Source: Oceanisphaera avium (GTDB taxonomy: Bacteria > Pseudomonadota > Gammaproteobacteria > Enterobacterales > Aeromonadaceae). From it: 64,000 bases of DNA. This document shows positions 36,536 through 46,403 of the stretch, in pieces. Under the pieces are notes generated by a model that saw only the letters and a program-made list of their open reading frames with translations, ran no database searches and was not told the origin of the DNA. How positions within the stretch are numbered: position 1 is the first letter of the stretch; each line of letters opens with the position of its first letter. The DNA is taken from positions 2,768,501-2,832,500 of the forward strand of contig NZ_CP021376.1 of assembly GCF_002157875.1 (NCBI RefSeq), in the 5' to 3' direction. Both the position numbers and the translations under genes were made by a program.

Positions 36536-38914
36536 TTAAAATAAGTCATCTGTGACGCTAGTGCCGCCAAACGACTGGCGTGTTTCTGGCAGGCTGTAAT
36601 ATTTAGGCTCACTACCTGGCACAAAATATTCAGTAATGCCCTCGCCATTGGTCTTTAAGCCGGTATTGGGATCGATAGTGGTGGTGTATAAGCCCTCGGG
36701 CATGTCTTTAATATGCTCGGGAAAATCCGCCAGTGCCGCTTTCATATACGCAATCCAAATGGGCAGCGCTGTACTTGCGCCAAACTCGCCTCCCGCGACT
36801 TGACTGCCATCTAAGTTAGCATTGTAAGCGGTGCGCCCTAAGGGCCGTGCAAAGTCATCAAATCCTACCCAAGCACTGGCTACCCGATCTGGGGTAAAGC
36901 CAGAGAACCAAGCATCACGCGAGTCGTTGGTGGTGCCAGTTTTGCCGGCGATATCTTTTCTCTCTAGTGCTTTACCAGCACGCCAGCCGGTGCCATTCCA
37001 GTGGCGGCCATTACTGGTGCCCCCCCAAATAGCTGAGCTTAACGCTTGGCTGATTAAAAACGCTGTTTCTTCACTGAGTACCTGAGTGGTTTGCGGCTGA
37101 GCTTCATATAAGGTAACGCCTTGGCTATCTTCGATGCGTTCTACGATATAAGGCGTGACTTTTTTACCGCCATTAGCAAAGGCGGCATAACCGGTAACCA
37201 TCTGTAAAGGCGTGGCTGAGGGCGAGCCTAGTGCTAAACTGTCGGTGGCCGGAATACGCTCAGTATCAAAGCCTAAGTCATTAAGGCGTTGTAATGCCGC
37301 AGGAATGCCGGCGCCTTGTAGTAGGCGAATAGATACCACGTTTTTAGAACGTGCCAATGCTTCTCTAACTCTAATAGGGCCATCATACACATTAGGCGAG
37401 TTACGAGGGCGCCAGCTTTTACCACTGCCCGGATCCCAGTGGTTAATAGGCGCATCGTTGACCATGCTCGCTAGGCTATAGCCATTATCCAGTGCTGCAG
37501 AATAAATAAAGGGTTTAATATTAGAGCCCATCTGGCGCTCAGCTTGCTGAGCACGATTGAATTTATTTAAAGTAAAGTTAAAGCCGCCTACTATGGCAGT
37601 AATGGCGCCGTTATTAGGATCAAGGGCGGCCAATGCCCCATTAATTTCTGGCAATTGCGCCAGCATCCACTGCTCACCTTGGGGGCGGATCCAAATTAGA
37701 TCTCCTGCCTTAAGGGCCGCACTGGCTTGGCGCAGTGCATGGCCTTGGCGAGCGTCAGAAATATAAGGGCGTGCCCATTTTAAGCCGTCCCAAGCGAGTG
37801 TTTGCTCACCTTGATTTTTTGCGATAACAGTGGCGCTCTGTGCGCTAACCTCTGTCACTATGGCAGGCTCTAACGGCCAATAACTGGGTTGCCCGGCTAA
37901 ATATTCTTCAATTTTATCCAAAGACCATGGCGAGTCTTGCCATAAATGATCGGTCGCACCACGATAGCCGTGGCGTAAATCATAGGCTAATAAGCCATCC
38001 ACTAAGGCTTGAGTGCCGGCTTGCTGCTCCTTGGAGTCAATGGTGGTATAAACTTTTAAGCCCTTGGTATAGGCCTCTTCACCAAACATACTCAGCGCAA
38101 ATTGATGCGCCATTTCTGCGACATAAGGTGCATTTAAGGTGATTTCAGCGCCGTGGTAGCGCGTGGCTACGGGGGCTTCCATGGCTTCATTGTATTGCAC
38201 GCGATTAATTTTACCGGTTTCTAACATGCGCCCTAACACCACGGCTCTGCGCTCAGCGGCGCGCGCTGGGTTACTAATTGGATTTAATACTGAAGGGCCT
38301 TGGGGCAGGCCGGCGATCATGGCTGACTCAGCTAACGTTAACTCCGAGACTTCTTTGCCGTAATACACCTGTGCCGCAGCGCCCACACCATGAGAGCGAT
38401 GACCTAGGGGGATTTTATTTAAGTACAAGGCCAAAATTTCATCTTTGCTTAACAAGGACTCAATATGCAGGGCCAGAAAAATTTCTTTAATTTTGCGGGT
38501 AACGGTTTTTTCTCGGCTTAAAAAGAAGTTGCGTGCCACTTGTTGGGTGATGGTACTGGCGCCTTGGCGCTTTTCACCCGTAGTAAACCACACGGTAGCG
38601 GCCCGGCTGATACCAATGATATCAATGCCAGGGTGTTCATAAAAACGAGCGTCTTCTGTGGCTAAAACCGCGTCAATAAGTTGTGAGGGCATATCGGCAA
38701 TGGCGATAGGGGTGCGTCTTTGTTCGCCATATTGTGAGATGAGCTCATTATCTTGACTGAAAATACGCATGGGTATTTCAAGGCGGATATCTTTCAGTTC
38801 AGAAACATCGGGCAGCTCAGGCTTAACCTGCTGATAAAGCACAAACACACCGGCGACGGCGCAGAGTGCCAAGAATAAGCCCAATAAAAAGAGGCGGGTT
38901 AGCCATTTAAGCAT
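36536..38914 (-). CDS. mrcA: penicillin-binding protein 1A
   Basis: A bifunctional class A PBP that polymerises and crosslinks peptidoglycan. The 792-residue protein has an N-terminal membrane anchor and a glycosyltransferase domain with the catalytic glutamate in ATEDARFYEHPGID (about residue 86). The PBP1a OB-like insert follows. The transpeptidase domain has SxxK in GSNIKP (about residue 465), SxN in RSKNVV and KTGT near residue 656. It is divergent from pilM, the usual arrangement in gammaproteobacteria. Confidence 0.97.
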   Translation of the reverse strand: MLKWLTRLFLLGLFLALCAVAGVFVLYQQVKPELPDVSELKDIRLEIPMRIFSQDNELISQYGEQRRTPIAIADMPSQLIDAVLATEDARFYEHPGIDIIGISRAATVWFTTGEKRQGASTITQQVARNFFLSREKTVTRKIKEIFLALHIESLLSKDEILALYLNKIPLGHRSHGVGAAAQVYYGKEVSELTLAESAMIAGLPQGPSVLNPISNPARAAERRAVVLGRMLETGKINRVQYNEAMEAPVATRYHGAEITLNAPYVAEMAHQFALSMFGEEAYTKGLKVYTTIDSKEQQAGTQALVDGLLAYDLRHGYRGATDHLWQDSPWSLDKIEEYLAGQPSYWPLEPAIVTEVSAQSATVIAKNQGEQTLAWDGLKWARPYISDARQGHALRQASAALKAGDLIWIRPQGEQWMLAQLPEINGALAALDPNNGAITAIVGGFNFTLNKFNRAQQAERQMGSNIKPFIYSAALDNGYSLASMVNDAPINHWDPGSGKSWRPRNSPNVYDGPIRVREALARSKNVVSIRLLQGAGIPAALQRLNDLGFDTERIPATDSLALGSPSATPLQMVTGYAAFANGGKKVTPYIVERIEDSQGVTLYEAQPQTTQVLSEETAFLISQALSSAIWGGTSNGRHWNGTGWRAGKALERKDIAGKTGTTNDSRDAWFSGFTPDRVASAWVGFDDFARPLGRTAYNANLDGSQVAGGEFGASTALPIWIAYMKAALADFPEHIKDMPEGLYTTTIDPNTGLKTNGEGITEYFVPGSEPKYYSLPETRQSFGGTSVTDDLF

Positions 38915-39063
38915 GAAGTAATAACCTAGAATTTTTTAATAATCATTAAGGCTACAAGTATATCCTGTGTCGGGCTATTTATTCGAGCGCTTTGTTTTTA
39001 AGCACACCCATTCTCACTCACTAAATGCCGACTATTATTAAGCCATGACCCTCAACTGCATGG

Positions 39064-40146
39064 ATGCGTATGTTGAAATCAGCGAATACTAAGTCGTTAG
39101 CTAATGACTTATCTTATTCTTTAGTTACTAGATTTTACTCAACTCTGAGCGTCATCTGGCAACTACCTATTTTTGCTAGACAAAGCAGCGCGCATGCCCA
39201 CTTAATTGGGGTCGATTTTAATGCGCACTCTATTTATGGCGTGGCCTTAAGTTATCAAGAACAAGCCACGGGTTGCGACTATCAGCTACAGGCACTGGCT
39301 AAAGTATCGCTGCCAAGCGGCGCCATTATCGATCATCAATTGCATAATCACCTACAAGTGTTCAGCGCACTTAAACAATTGCGTCGTCGTTTAAAAATAA
39401 GCACGCTTGAGGTCGCCACCGCCGTGAGAGGGCATGGCGTATTAACAAAAGTATTTGATGTACCTAATGATTTGGCGCCGGACTTAATGGCCCATCATGT
39501 TAAGCAGTTAGTGGCTGAGCATCTGACTGAGTCAGCTGACGATATTTATATTGATTATGAAGTGCTAGAAGCCAGCGACGCTGCCGCCAGCCAGCAGCGC
39601 CTGTTACTAAGTGCAGCACACCGTGCTCAAGTTAAAGCCAGAGTGGCATTACTGCGCCAAGTGGGTTGGCGCCCTCAAATTGTGGATATTAACTATCATG
39701 CGCTGGCACGCGCGGTAGATTTTTTATTAGCGCCTCGGCAAGGGCAAAGTGTACTGGTCTTAGAGCTCAGCCATGAGAGCTTATTGTTTATGGTGCTTCT
39801 CGATGGCCAGATTATCTACCAGCGATTACAGTTCTTAGCACTTGAGCGCGAACTGTCGATAAATACTGATGCTGTGGTGCATCATGCTAAGCGCCAATTG
39901 CAACTTTTTATGAGCCAGTCTGCTCAGGCTCTGCCAAGCTTAGGCGTGCTGTGTGGCACTGTGGCTGGGCTTTCTCAGCTAATTTCACCTTTAAGCACCC
40001 AGCTTGACTTTAAACTGCAAGTCTTAAGTTTTGCTCACGCTTTTGGACAGGATGCGCCCAGTGATCCCGCTTCCCCAGAATTTGCTACCGCGCTGGGATT
40101 AGCGTTAAGAGTAGCCAGTTACCGGGTGGCGCCATGTCGAATATAA
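39064..40146 (+). CDS. pilM: type IV pilus assembly protein PilM (diverged)
   Basis: PilM is an actin-like cytosolic protein that docks on PilN under the inner membrane. At 360 residues the length fits. The first phosphate-binding motif, usually a DIGSSS-type loop, reads GVDFNAHSIYGV. An extra 45 residues precede it. Position (divergent from mrcA and followed by pilN, pilO, pilP with short overlaps) is the strongest evidence. The gene overlaps pilN by 13 bases. ATGs at 39064 and 39070 are both possible. Confidence 0.82.
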   Translation: MRMLKSANTKSLANDLSYSLVTRFYSTLSVIWQLPIFARQSSAHAHLIGVDFNAHSIYGVALSYQEQATGCDYQLQALAKVSLPSGAIIDHQLHNHLQVFSALKQLRRRLKISTLEVATAVRGHGVLTKVFDVPNDLAPDLMAHHVKQLVAEHLTESADDIYIDYEVLEASDAAASQQRLLLSAAHRAQVKARVALLRQVGWRPQIVDINYHALARAVDFLLAPRQGQSVLVLELSHESLLFMVLLDGQIIYQRLQFLALERELSINTDAVVHHAKRQLQLFMSQSAQALPSLGVLCGTVAGLSQLISPLSTQLDFKLQVLSFAHAFGQDAPSDPASPEFATALGLALRVASYRVAPCRI

Positions 40147-40799
40147 ATCTATTACCTTGGCGAGAGTGGCAACACCTGCGCCACACACGCCATTTTATGG
40201 CTCTTGCGTTTGGTGTCGCCATATTAAGCCTAATGGCCGCTTGGATTAATAGTGGCTTGGTTAAACGAAAAGTTATCCTTGTACAGCAACGTAATCAGCA
40301 GCTACAACAAATGAGTGATGAGCAAGGCGCGCAGTTAGTTACGCTAGAGCAACAGCACAAACAAATTAACCAGCTTGCTTGGCAAGATAATTTTATTCAG
40401 CACATTCGCTTTAATAATCGCCCTGTAGTGCAACTGATTAATGACTTACCGCTGTGGCTGCCCACGGGCGTAAAGCTTAGCTCTTTGCATTTTTCACCTC
40501 CTCATCTGGAGTTAAAGGGTGAGGCACACACTTATCAGCAGCTCTCCTTAACTTTACAAGCCATAGAAGCTTCGGCTTGGGTACACACTCCTTTATTGAC
40601 CACTCAAGCCTTATCCGAGGAGCGCAATACTCAGTTTGTACTGCGCGTAAGCATGTTATCCGCTACTCCAGAGACCACGGCTTTAATATCGCCACAGCAA
40701 GCGTTTGCAAGGCTGACAAAGAGAGGGTCACCACATATATTTGCAAGCAAAGAGGTAAGTGATACTCGAATGTCTAGCGACTTACAGGTGCAGCCATGA
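40134..40799 (+). CDS. pilN: type IV pilus assembly protein PilN
   Basis: PilN is a bitopic inner-membrane protein; its N-terminus binds PilM and its periplasmic part pairs with PilO. The hallmark NLLPWRE is at residues 5-11, followed by one membrane helix (about 22-41), a coiled-coil and an alpha/beta periplasmic domain. At 221 residues it has a somewhat long, low-complexity C-terminal tail. Its last 4 bases overlap pilO (ATGA). Confidence 0.9.
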   Translation: MSNINLLPWREWQHLRHTRHFMALAFGVAILSLMAAWINSGLVKRKVILVQQRNQQLQQMSDEQGAQLVTLEQQHKQINQLAWQDNFIQHIRFNNRPVVQLINDLPLWLPTGVKLSSLHFSPPHLELKGEAHTYQQLSLTLQAIEASAWVHTPLLTTQALSEERNTQFVLRVSMLSATPETTALISPQQAFARLTKRGSPHIFASKEVSDTRMSSDLQVQP

Positions 40800-41392
40800 T
40801 CAGAGGCTTGCAAGAGCTTGAACTGAGTCATGTGGCCAGTTGGCCATGGCCGGCCAAGTTAATGCTGTTAAGCATGGTGGGAATGTTGGTGTATGGAGTA
40901 GCGCATTATGGCTTGGTAAAAGAGCCTAGGCAGCAGTGGCAACAAGTAAAGTCACACCAACAAGTTCTTAATCATAAACTAAAGATGCAGCAAGCTCAGG
41001 CTAAGCAGTTAACCTCTGAGTCTTTGTCTAGCGCGTCATTCGCGGCTCAATTAATATTCGTTGAGCAAAGTCTCCCTAAGCAAAAACAGACCGCTGTATT
41101 ACTGGAGAAGCTCAGTCATGTAGCGGCTCAAGAAGGAGTGATTTTACAAGGCATACAATGGCAGGGCGAGCAGGTATTAACACAAGTAACAGCACTGCCA
41201 TTACAGTTAACTGCGCTCGGAAATTATGCACAATTAGGTCATTTTATCGCCGCGCTAGTGGCCTTTCCTCGGCTCTTAGAGATTGAGCAGCTCGCCATAC
41301 AAGGTGAACCTCAGAGTACTAACCATCAGCAAAGGTTGAGCCTAAAAGTATCTGCTCGCGCCTACGTAGACTCACAAGGAGTCATGCCATGA
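40796..41392 (+). CDS. pilO: type IV pilus assembly protein PilO
   Basis: A 198-residue protein with one membrane helix (about residues 22-42), a glutamine-rich coiled-coil and a ferredoxin-like periplasmic domain, the layout of PilO. It pairs with PilN and binds PilP. It starts in a 4-base overlap with pilN and ends in a 4-base overlap with pilP, so translation is coupled. Confidence 0.87.
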   Translation: MIRGLQELELSHVASWPWPAKLMLLSMVGMLVYGVAHYGLVKEPRQQWQQVKSHQQVLNHKLKMQQAQAKQLTSESLSSASFAAQLIFVEQSLPKQKQTAVLLEKLSHVAAQEGVILQGIQWQGEQVLTQVTALPLQLTALGNYAQLGHFIAALVAFPRLLEIEQLAIQGEPQSTNHQQRLSLKVSARAYVDSQGVMP

Positions 41393-41997
41393 GCGCAATA
41401 AAGTACAAACAAGGGCGTCAATTACTCGTGCTAATGGCTATCTTGAGCAGTGTGTTAAGCGGTGCTAATGCTATAACAGCGCCTAGCTATGCTAATGCAA
41501 AGTCCATCTCAGCCACGGGTCTTATTCGCGAGTCTGATCCTTCCCTTGAGTTTTTACCGCGCTCAACGCGTGACCCTTTTAATTGGCCAGTAGCGCCAGA
41601 ACAAGCAGCCCCACCACTTAAAGAGCCTACTTCTCTTTCTTTAACTATGTCCGACTCTCCTTTAGTCTCCTGTGTACTGCCAACCCTGCCGCCATTAACG
41701 CTAAAAGCCACCTTTATTAAACAAGATGTGGCTGGGCCTAGGGCGCTTGCCTTAATTCAAATAACCAATGAGCCGCCGCTATCGGTAAGCATAGGGCAGG
41801 TGTTGAATATGGATAAAGACAATCAGACGCTAACTATTAGCTCAAATGCACAAGGGGGAACCAATGTAATAGGGCGCGTAGTAAAGATAGAGGCGCAAAG
41901 TTTAACCTTGCAGCGCCAAGCAATAAGCGAGTTTCAAGCAAATAACGCGCCCTGCTTAGCCACCACTGAAGTTAAGGTATTAACGCTATATGATTAA
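41389..41997 (+). CDS. pilP: type IV pilus assembly protein PilP
   Basis: PilP links the PilNO complex to the PilQ secretin. The 202-residue protein has a signal peptide and the typical RDPFNWP segment (about residue 61), followed by the beta-rich domain (LPPLTLKATFI...GQVLNMDKDN). There is no lipobox cysteine where most PilP proteins have one; the signal appears to be of AxA type (GANA). The expected next gene, pilQ, is missing. Confidence 0.85.
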   Translation: MSAIKYKQGRQLLVLMAILSSVLSGANAITAPSYANAKSISATGLIRESDPSLEFLPRSTRDPFNWPVAPEQAAPPLKEPTSLSLTMSDSPLVSCVLPTLPPLTLKATFIKQDVAGPRALALIQITNEPPLSVSIGQVLNMDKDNQTLTISSNAQGGTNVIGRVVKIEAQSLTLQRQAISEFQANNAPCLATTEVKVLTLYD

Positions 41998-42389
41998 TAG
42001 TGTCTTAGAGTGCACAACAGTGAGAAGTAGGGCCAAATGAGCGGTTAATTGCTTGATGTAGGTCAGTAAATTAATTAGCTTTCGTTTTTAAGTCGAGTTG
42101 ATTATCTGCGCTTTGATCCGTATTGTGCGAGCTAGTATTTGATTTTTAGTATGTCTATGCCCTGAATAACAGCGGCTATATTTACCGCCAACAGACCTAA
42201 AACGAGAAACGGAATGCCAGACATGAGACCAGCCTCAAGGCCTCTTTGATCCTCAATGATCGTTGTCGCTTGCCAGCGACCGGTTCAGTTGCGATAATCC
42301 GGCGTCCAATTTCAGAAAGTTAAGGTTAGGTCCATCGTCGACCCTGCGGTGTTCGTGGGGCGCATTTGTTTGTGAGAATTTCGTGTAAC
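41998..42389 (+). other. intergenic region where pilQ is expected; aroK leader
   Basis: About 390 bases separate pilP from aroK. Stops are frequent in all frames and I saw no secretin fragment. A short hairpin (GTCGCT-TGCC-AGCGAC, 42265-42280) lies in the second half and is not followed by T. The region probably contains the aroKB promoter and a long leader. Confidence 0.65.
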
Positions 42390-42908
42390 ATGGCTGAGAA
42401 ACGCAATATCTTCCTTGTAGGGCCTATGGGTGCGGGCAAGAGCACCATCGGTAAATACCTAGCGCAACAACTGCACATGGAGTTTTACGACTCCGATCAT
42501 GAGATTGAGCGCCGCACCGGTGCCGATATCAGCTGGGTATTTGATGTAGAGGGCGAAGAAGGCTTTCGCGACCGTGAAGAAAAAGTCATCAATGACCTAA
42601 GTGAGTTACAAGGCATTGTGTTGGCAACAGGCGGTGGCTCAATAAAAAGCAAAGAAAGCCGCAATCGTTTATCAGCGCGCGGCATAGTTGTTTATTTAGA
42701 GACCCCAGTAGAAAAACAGCTGGCGCGCGTACAAAAAGATAAACGTCGTCCGTTATTGCAAACAGAAGAAGCCCCCGAAGATGTGCTCAAGCGATTAGCT
42801 GCAGAGCGTAATGAGCTGTATTTAGAAATTGCCGATTACGTGGTGCGCACCGACGAACAAGGTGCCAAGCTGGTCGCCAATCACATTGCCGAATTGATCG
42901 GCCTGTAA
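42390..42908 (+). CDS. aroK: shikimate kinase I
   Basis: AroK phosphorylates shikimate in aromatic amino-acid synthesis. The 172-residue protein starts [11 protein letters not shown] and has Walker [10 protein letters not shown] (about residues 10-18), the shikimate-binding [10 protein letters not shown] and GGGS (about residue 80). I chose ATG 42390 because it gives the standard N-terminus; an in-frame TTG at 42366 would add eight residues. Confidence 0.97.
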   Translation: MAEKRNIFLVGPMGAGKSTIGKYLAQQLHMEFYDSDHEIERRTGADISWVFDVEGEEGFRDREEKVINDLSELQGIVLATGGGSIKSKESRNRLSARGIVVYLETPVEKQLARVQKDKRRPLLQTEEAPEDVLKRLAAERNELYLEIADYVVRTDEQGAKLVANHIAELIGL

Positions 42909-42921
42909 GGCCAGGAGATCC

Positions 42922-44001
42922 ATGGAAAGGTTAACTGTAAGTTTGGGTGAGCGCAGCTACCCCATCCTCATCGCTGAACACTTGCTTATTCAAGGCGAGC
43001 AACTGCGCAGCGCCATCTCGGGTAGCAAAGTCATGGTGGTCACTAACGATGTCGTGGCTCCTTTGTATCTTGATACGCTGTTAACGTCCTTAGCGCCGTT
43101 ACAGGTTGAAACGCTTATTTTGCCCGATGGCGAGCAGTTTAAAAGTGTGGAGACCTTTAACCAAGTCATGAGCACTTTGCTGGCGGGTAATCATGGTCGC
43201 GATACCACACTGATTGCCTTGGGCGGAGGCGTGATTGGCGACCTGACCGGTTTTTCTGCTGCTTGTTATCAGCGGGGCGTGCCTTTTATTCAGGTGCCCA
43301 CCACCTTGTTGGCGCAGGTAGACTCTTCCGTGGGGGGGAAAACGGCAGTTAACCACCCGCTTGGGAAAAACATGATAGGTGCTTTCTATCAGCCCCAATT
43401 AGTATTGATAGACACGCTTTGCTTACAAACTCTGCCTGAGCGCGAGTTTGCTGCCGGTATGGCTGAGGTCATTAAATACGGCATTATTTGGGATGCCGAT
43501 TTTTTTGCTTGGTTAGAGCAAAACATTGAGCGGTTACAACAGCTTGACCCTGAGGCGCTGAGCTATGCCATTCGCCGCTGCTGCGAGATTAAAGCAGATA
43601 TGGTGGCCTGTGATGAGCGCGAGCATGGAGTGCGTGCCTTATTGAACCTAGGTCATACCTTTGGTCATGCCATAGAAGCTGAAATGGGGTATGGCAATTG
43701 GTTACATGGTGAAGCCGTGGCTGTGGGCACCCTGCAAGCCTGTTATACGGCGCGCCTGCGCGGTGACATGACGGAACAAGAAGTGGCGCGTGTGAGAGCA
43801 CTCTTACTGGCCGCTAAGTTGCCCGTGGTGGGCCCAAGTTCGATGAGCCTTAGTCAGTATTTGCCGCATATGATGCGTGATAAAAAAGTATTAGCTGGCC
43901 AATTACGCTTAGTTTTGCCCCAAGGCATTGGTAAGGCACAGGTAGTGAGCGATGTCAGCGAGCAACAATTAGGCGTGGTGGTGTCGGAATCATTGGGGTG
44001 A
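42922..44001 (+). CDS. aroB: 3-dehydroquinate synthase
   Basis: AroB converts DAHP to 3-dehydroquinate using NAD and a divalent metal. The 359-residue protein contains [14 protein letters not shown] (about residue 102), [19 protein letters not shown] (about residue 129) and metal ligands in [11 protein letters not shown] (about residue 245). AGGAG precedes the ATG, 13 bases after aroK. Its stop overlaps the GTG start of damX by 4 bases. Confidence 0.98.
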   Translation: MERLTVSLGERSYPILIAEHLLIQGEQLRSAISGSKVMVVTNDVVAPLYLDTLLTSLAPLQVETLILPDGEQFKSVETFNQVMSTLLAGNHGRDTTLIALGGGVIGDLTGFSAACYQRGVPFIQVPTTLLAQVDSSVGGKTAVNHPLGKNMIGAFYQPQLVLIDTLCLQTLPEREFAAGMAEVIKYGIIWDADFFAWLEQNIERLQQLDPEALSYAIRRCCEIKADMVACDEREHGVRALLNLGHTFGHAIEAEMGYGNWLHGEAVAVGTLQACYTARLRGDMTEQEVARVRALLLAAKLPVVGPSSMSLSQYLPHMMRDKKVLAGQLRLVLPQGIGKAQVVSDVSEQQLGVVVSESLG

Positions 44002-44561
44002 GCCAAACCGTTAGTTTACCTTTCTCTTCTCAACAGCAGCTGCTGGCGCGGCTGCGCCATCTCTCTCGGCTTGAAACTGACTTTATCTTGCTAACGGGCC
44101 CAAAAGGGGCCGGTAAAAGCCATCTAGCACACCAATTACTCGAGCAAACTAGCTTGAGTTACCCAGTATTGTTAGATGCGAAAGCACTTGATAGTCATGA
44201 AAAATTTCGTGAAGCTTTATTAAGCCAGTGGTTTGCTGGCGCCATTTTTGATGCTCAAGATTCGCTTACCATTTCTATGACGCGCTTGTTAGCGAAAAGT
44301 TTACATAAACGTTTGCTGATAGTAGACAATGGCGCTTGGTTAACTGATATTCAATTACAAGAGCTAGTGGAGCTCTATGCAACGTTGCCAGCGGCGATCC
44401 GCCCCTTTATGGTATTGCTGGGCACACCCGAGTGGGCACAACAAGTCCGGGCGCAAATAGATGAATTATCACCCAGCCAAGTGCTTGAAGTTGAGGTGCC
44501 ACCGTTAACGGCTAGCGATCTTGAGCAACTTTGGCACGCGTTAAAATTTCAGCCCCCCTAG
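43998..44561 (+). CDS. damX: DamX N-terminal ATPase part (frame ends at a C6 run)
   Basis: A 187-residue P-loop protein with Walker [10 protein letters not shown] (about residue 34) and Walker B LLIVDN, matching the N-terminal ATPase domain of Vibrio/Aeromonas-type DamX. GTG 43998 overlaps the aroB stop. The frame ends with CAG CCC CCC TAG. Adding one C to the six-C run (44553-44558) would read on as QPPLDAARD into the SPOR-domain frame. It is therefore probably one half of a single damX gene, broken by a real indel, a slippery tract or a sequencing error. Confidence 0.75.
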   Translation: MSQTVSLPFSSQQQLLARLRHLSRLETDFILLTGPKGAGKSHLAHQLLEQTSLSYPVLLDAKALDSHEKFREALLSQWFAGAIFDAQDSLTISMTRLLAKSLHKRLLIVDNGAWLTDIQLQELVELYATLPAAIRPFMVLLGTPEWAQQVRAQIDELSPSQVLEVEVPPLTASDLEQLWHALKFQPP

Positions 44562-44617
44562 ATGCGGCTCGTGATATCCAGTATCCGGGTCAAGTCATCG
44601 ATATGATGGAGCCACCA

Positions 44618-45397
44618 ATGAAGATTAATGATTACCGCTACTTATTAGAACAAAAATCCGTTAAAGCATTGCTGACTATATTAATTGTGGTGGTGTTATT
44701 AATTGTGATTGTAAGTTTAACGCCAGGCACAGATAAGCCTGAGCAGCTGCCCGCCACGCCAGAGCAAGTAAATACTTTGCCTAACGCCGTGCCCAATCAG
44801 CCTGCGATAACGGCTGAGCCCAACTCTGAAACGCCAGCTAATACTGAAGACGTTGTGCAAGACTGGCCAGCGGTCGCCCTTCCAGAGTCGCCCACCATAG
44901 CTGCCACAGATACCCAAACCTTAGATGACAGTGATAAAGAGCGGGTGGTTATTGAAGATGATGTAGTGTCGCAACTTATGGAGCGAGAGTCAGACGCTTC
45001 TGCTGCTGTGCCCGCGCCACCCGCTCCCAAAGCACCTGCCCCCAGTAAAGAACACGCTCAGCCAGTCGCCCCTAAAGCGAGTCCAAAGGCTGCGACTGCT
45101 GCTCACTTAGGTAGTGTGGAAAACTTAAAGCAACGATCAGCCCAGCGTTATACTTTACAATTATTAGCGGGGCGTAATAAGGCCGTGTTAGAGGCGTTAG
45201 TTAGCCAGCATAAACTGGATCCGGCTTGGATTTACCCTCGTACCATAGATGGTCAGCCGTGGTTTATTTTGGTGCAAGGGGATTACGTTTCTGCCAAGCA
45301 TGCAAGAGACGCCATTAAAGATTTCGCGCCAGAAATACAAGCCGCTAAGCCTTGGCCCAAGCCCTTTGGCCAAGTGCAAAAAGAAATCCAGCCCTAG
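44618..45397 (+). CDS. damX: DamX C-terminal part: membrane-anchored SPOR-domain protein
   Basis: DamX binds denuded septal peptidoglycan through its SPOR domain. This part has one membrane helix (about residues 16-36), a proline/alanine-rich periplasmic linker and a C-terminal SPOR domain (RYTLQLLAGRNKAVLEAL to about residue 247). ATG 44618 has GGAG 6 bases upstream and could start an independent 259-residue product. The same frame extends back to at least 44531, overlapping the ATPase part. The gene lies between aroB and dam as in most gammaproteobacteria. Confidence 0.78.
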   Translation: MKINDYRYLLEQKSVKALLTILIVVVLLIVIVSLTPGTDKPEQLPATPEQVNTLPNAVPNQPAITAEPNSETPANTEDVVQDWPAVALPESPTIAATDTQTLDDSDKERVVIEDDVVSQLMERESDASAAVPAPPAPKAPAPSKEHAQPVAPKASPKAATAAHLGSVENLKQRSAQRYTLQLLAGRNKAVLEALVSQHKLDPAWIYPRTIDGQPWFILVQGDYVSAKHARDAIKDFAPEIQAAKPWPKPFGQVQKEIQP

Positions 45398-45458
45398 TCA
45401 TGAGAGGGGCTAATGGTTACAATGCGCGCCCTTTATTGGTTCGGTTTTAGTGGTAAAA

Positions 45459-46289
45459 ATGACAAAGACGCGGGCGTTTTTAAAATGGGCTGGTGGCAAA
45501 TACGGCCTAGTAGAGAATATTAATGCCCGCCTGCCTGAGGCTCGCCAATTAGTAGAGCCCTTTATGGGCGCAGGCTCCGTCTTTCTTAACTCAAATTTTG
45601 AGTCTTACTTACTGGCTGATATTAACGCCGATCTTATCCATCTGTATAACCTATTAAAAAGCCAACCTGATATTTTTATTCGAGAAGCGGCGCAGTTATT
45701 TGTACCGATGAATAATGATAAAAGCGCTTATTACGACTTTCGGATTGCTTTTAATCAAGAGCGCGATCAATTTCGCCGCGCATTATTATTTTTATATTTA
45801 AATCGCCACGGTTATAACGGTTTATGCCGCTATAACAAAAGTGGTGGTTTTAATGTGCCTTTTGGCGCCTATAAAAAACCGTATTTTCCCGAGCGAGAGT
45901 TGTGGTTTTTTGCCGAAAAAGCACAATTAGCCACTTTTGTGTGTAAAAGCTACGCAGAGATGTTTGCTAGTGCCAGCGCTGAGCAAGTTTTTTACTGCGA
46001 TCCGCCTTATGCCCCTTTATCCAGCAGTGCCAGCTTTACTACCTATGCCGCAAATGGTTTTACGTTAGATGATCAAGCGATATTGGCGCGCTTGGCGCGG
46101 GAAACCGCGGCCCAAGGGGTGCCAGTATTAGTCAGCAATCACGACATCCCCTTAACTCGAGAGCTGTATCGCGGTGCTGATCTACAGGTGGTGTCGGTTA
46201 AGCGCACCATTAGTCGCCATGCTCATACCCGTAAACGAGTGGATGAACTGCTCGCCTTATTTACGCCCACAAATTCTGTGCAAACCTAA
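45459..46289 (+). CDS. dam: DNA adenine methylase (GATC)
   Basis: Dam methylates adenine in GATC, guiding mismatch repair and replication timing. The 276-residue protein has the SAM-binding FLKWAGGKYGL near the N-terminus and the catalytic DPPY in FYCDPPYAPL (about residue 180). I chose ATG 45459 (MTKTRAFLKWAGG), which gives the usual start; a GTG at 45450 would add three residues. Confidence 0.97.
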   Translation: MTKTRAFLKWAGGKYGLVENINARLPEARQLVEPFMGAGSVFLNSNFESYLLADINADLIHLYNLLKSQPDIFIREAAQLFVPMNNDKSAYYDFRIAFNQERDQFRRALLFLYLNRHGYNGLCRYNKSGGFNVPFGAYKKPYFPERELWFFAEKAQLATFVCKSYAEMFASASAEQVFYCDPPYAPLSSSASFTTYAANGFTLDDQAILARLARETAAQGVPVLVSNHDIPLTRELYRGADLQVVSVKRTISRHAHTRKRVDELLALFTPTNSVQT

Positions 46290-46403
46290 AAAGAACGCGC
46301 TTCTCAAACGCCATCTTCCCCGCCTGCGGGGTACGACAGAGCTTGGTGCTAACGCGTAATTTAAGATAGAATTAGGGCGTTTTTGTGTCTAAAGGGAACG
46401 CCC

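Noticed and set aside
41998..42389. Degenerate pilQ fragment before aroK
   Set aside because: Stops are frequent in all plus-strand frames and no secretin-like peptide is visible, so I call it intergenic rather than a pseudogene.
46318..46331. CCCCGC/GCGGGG hairpin after dam as a terminator
   Set aside because: The stem is short, the loop only two bases and no T-run follows.
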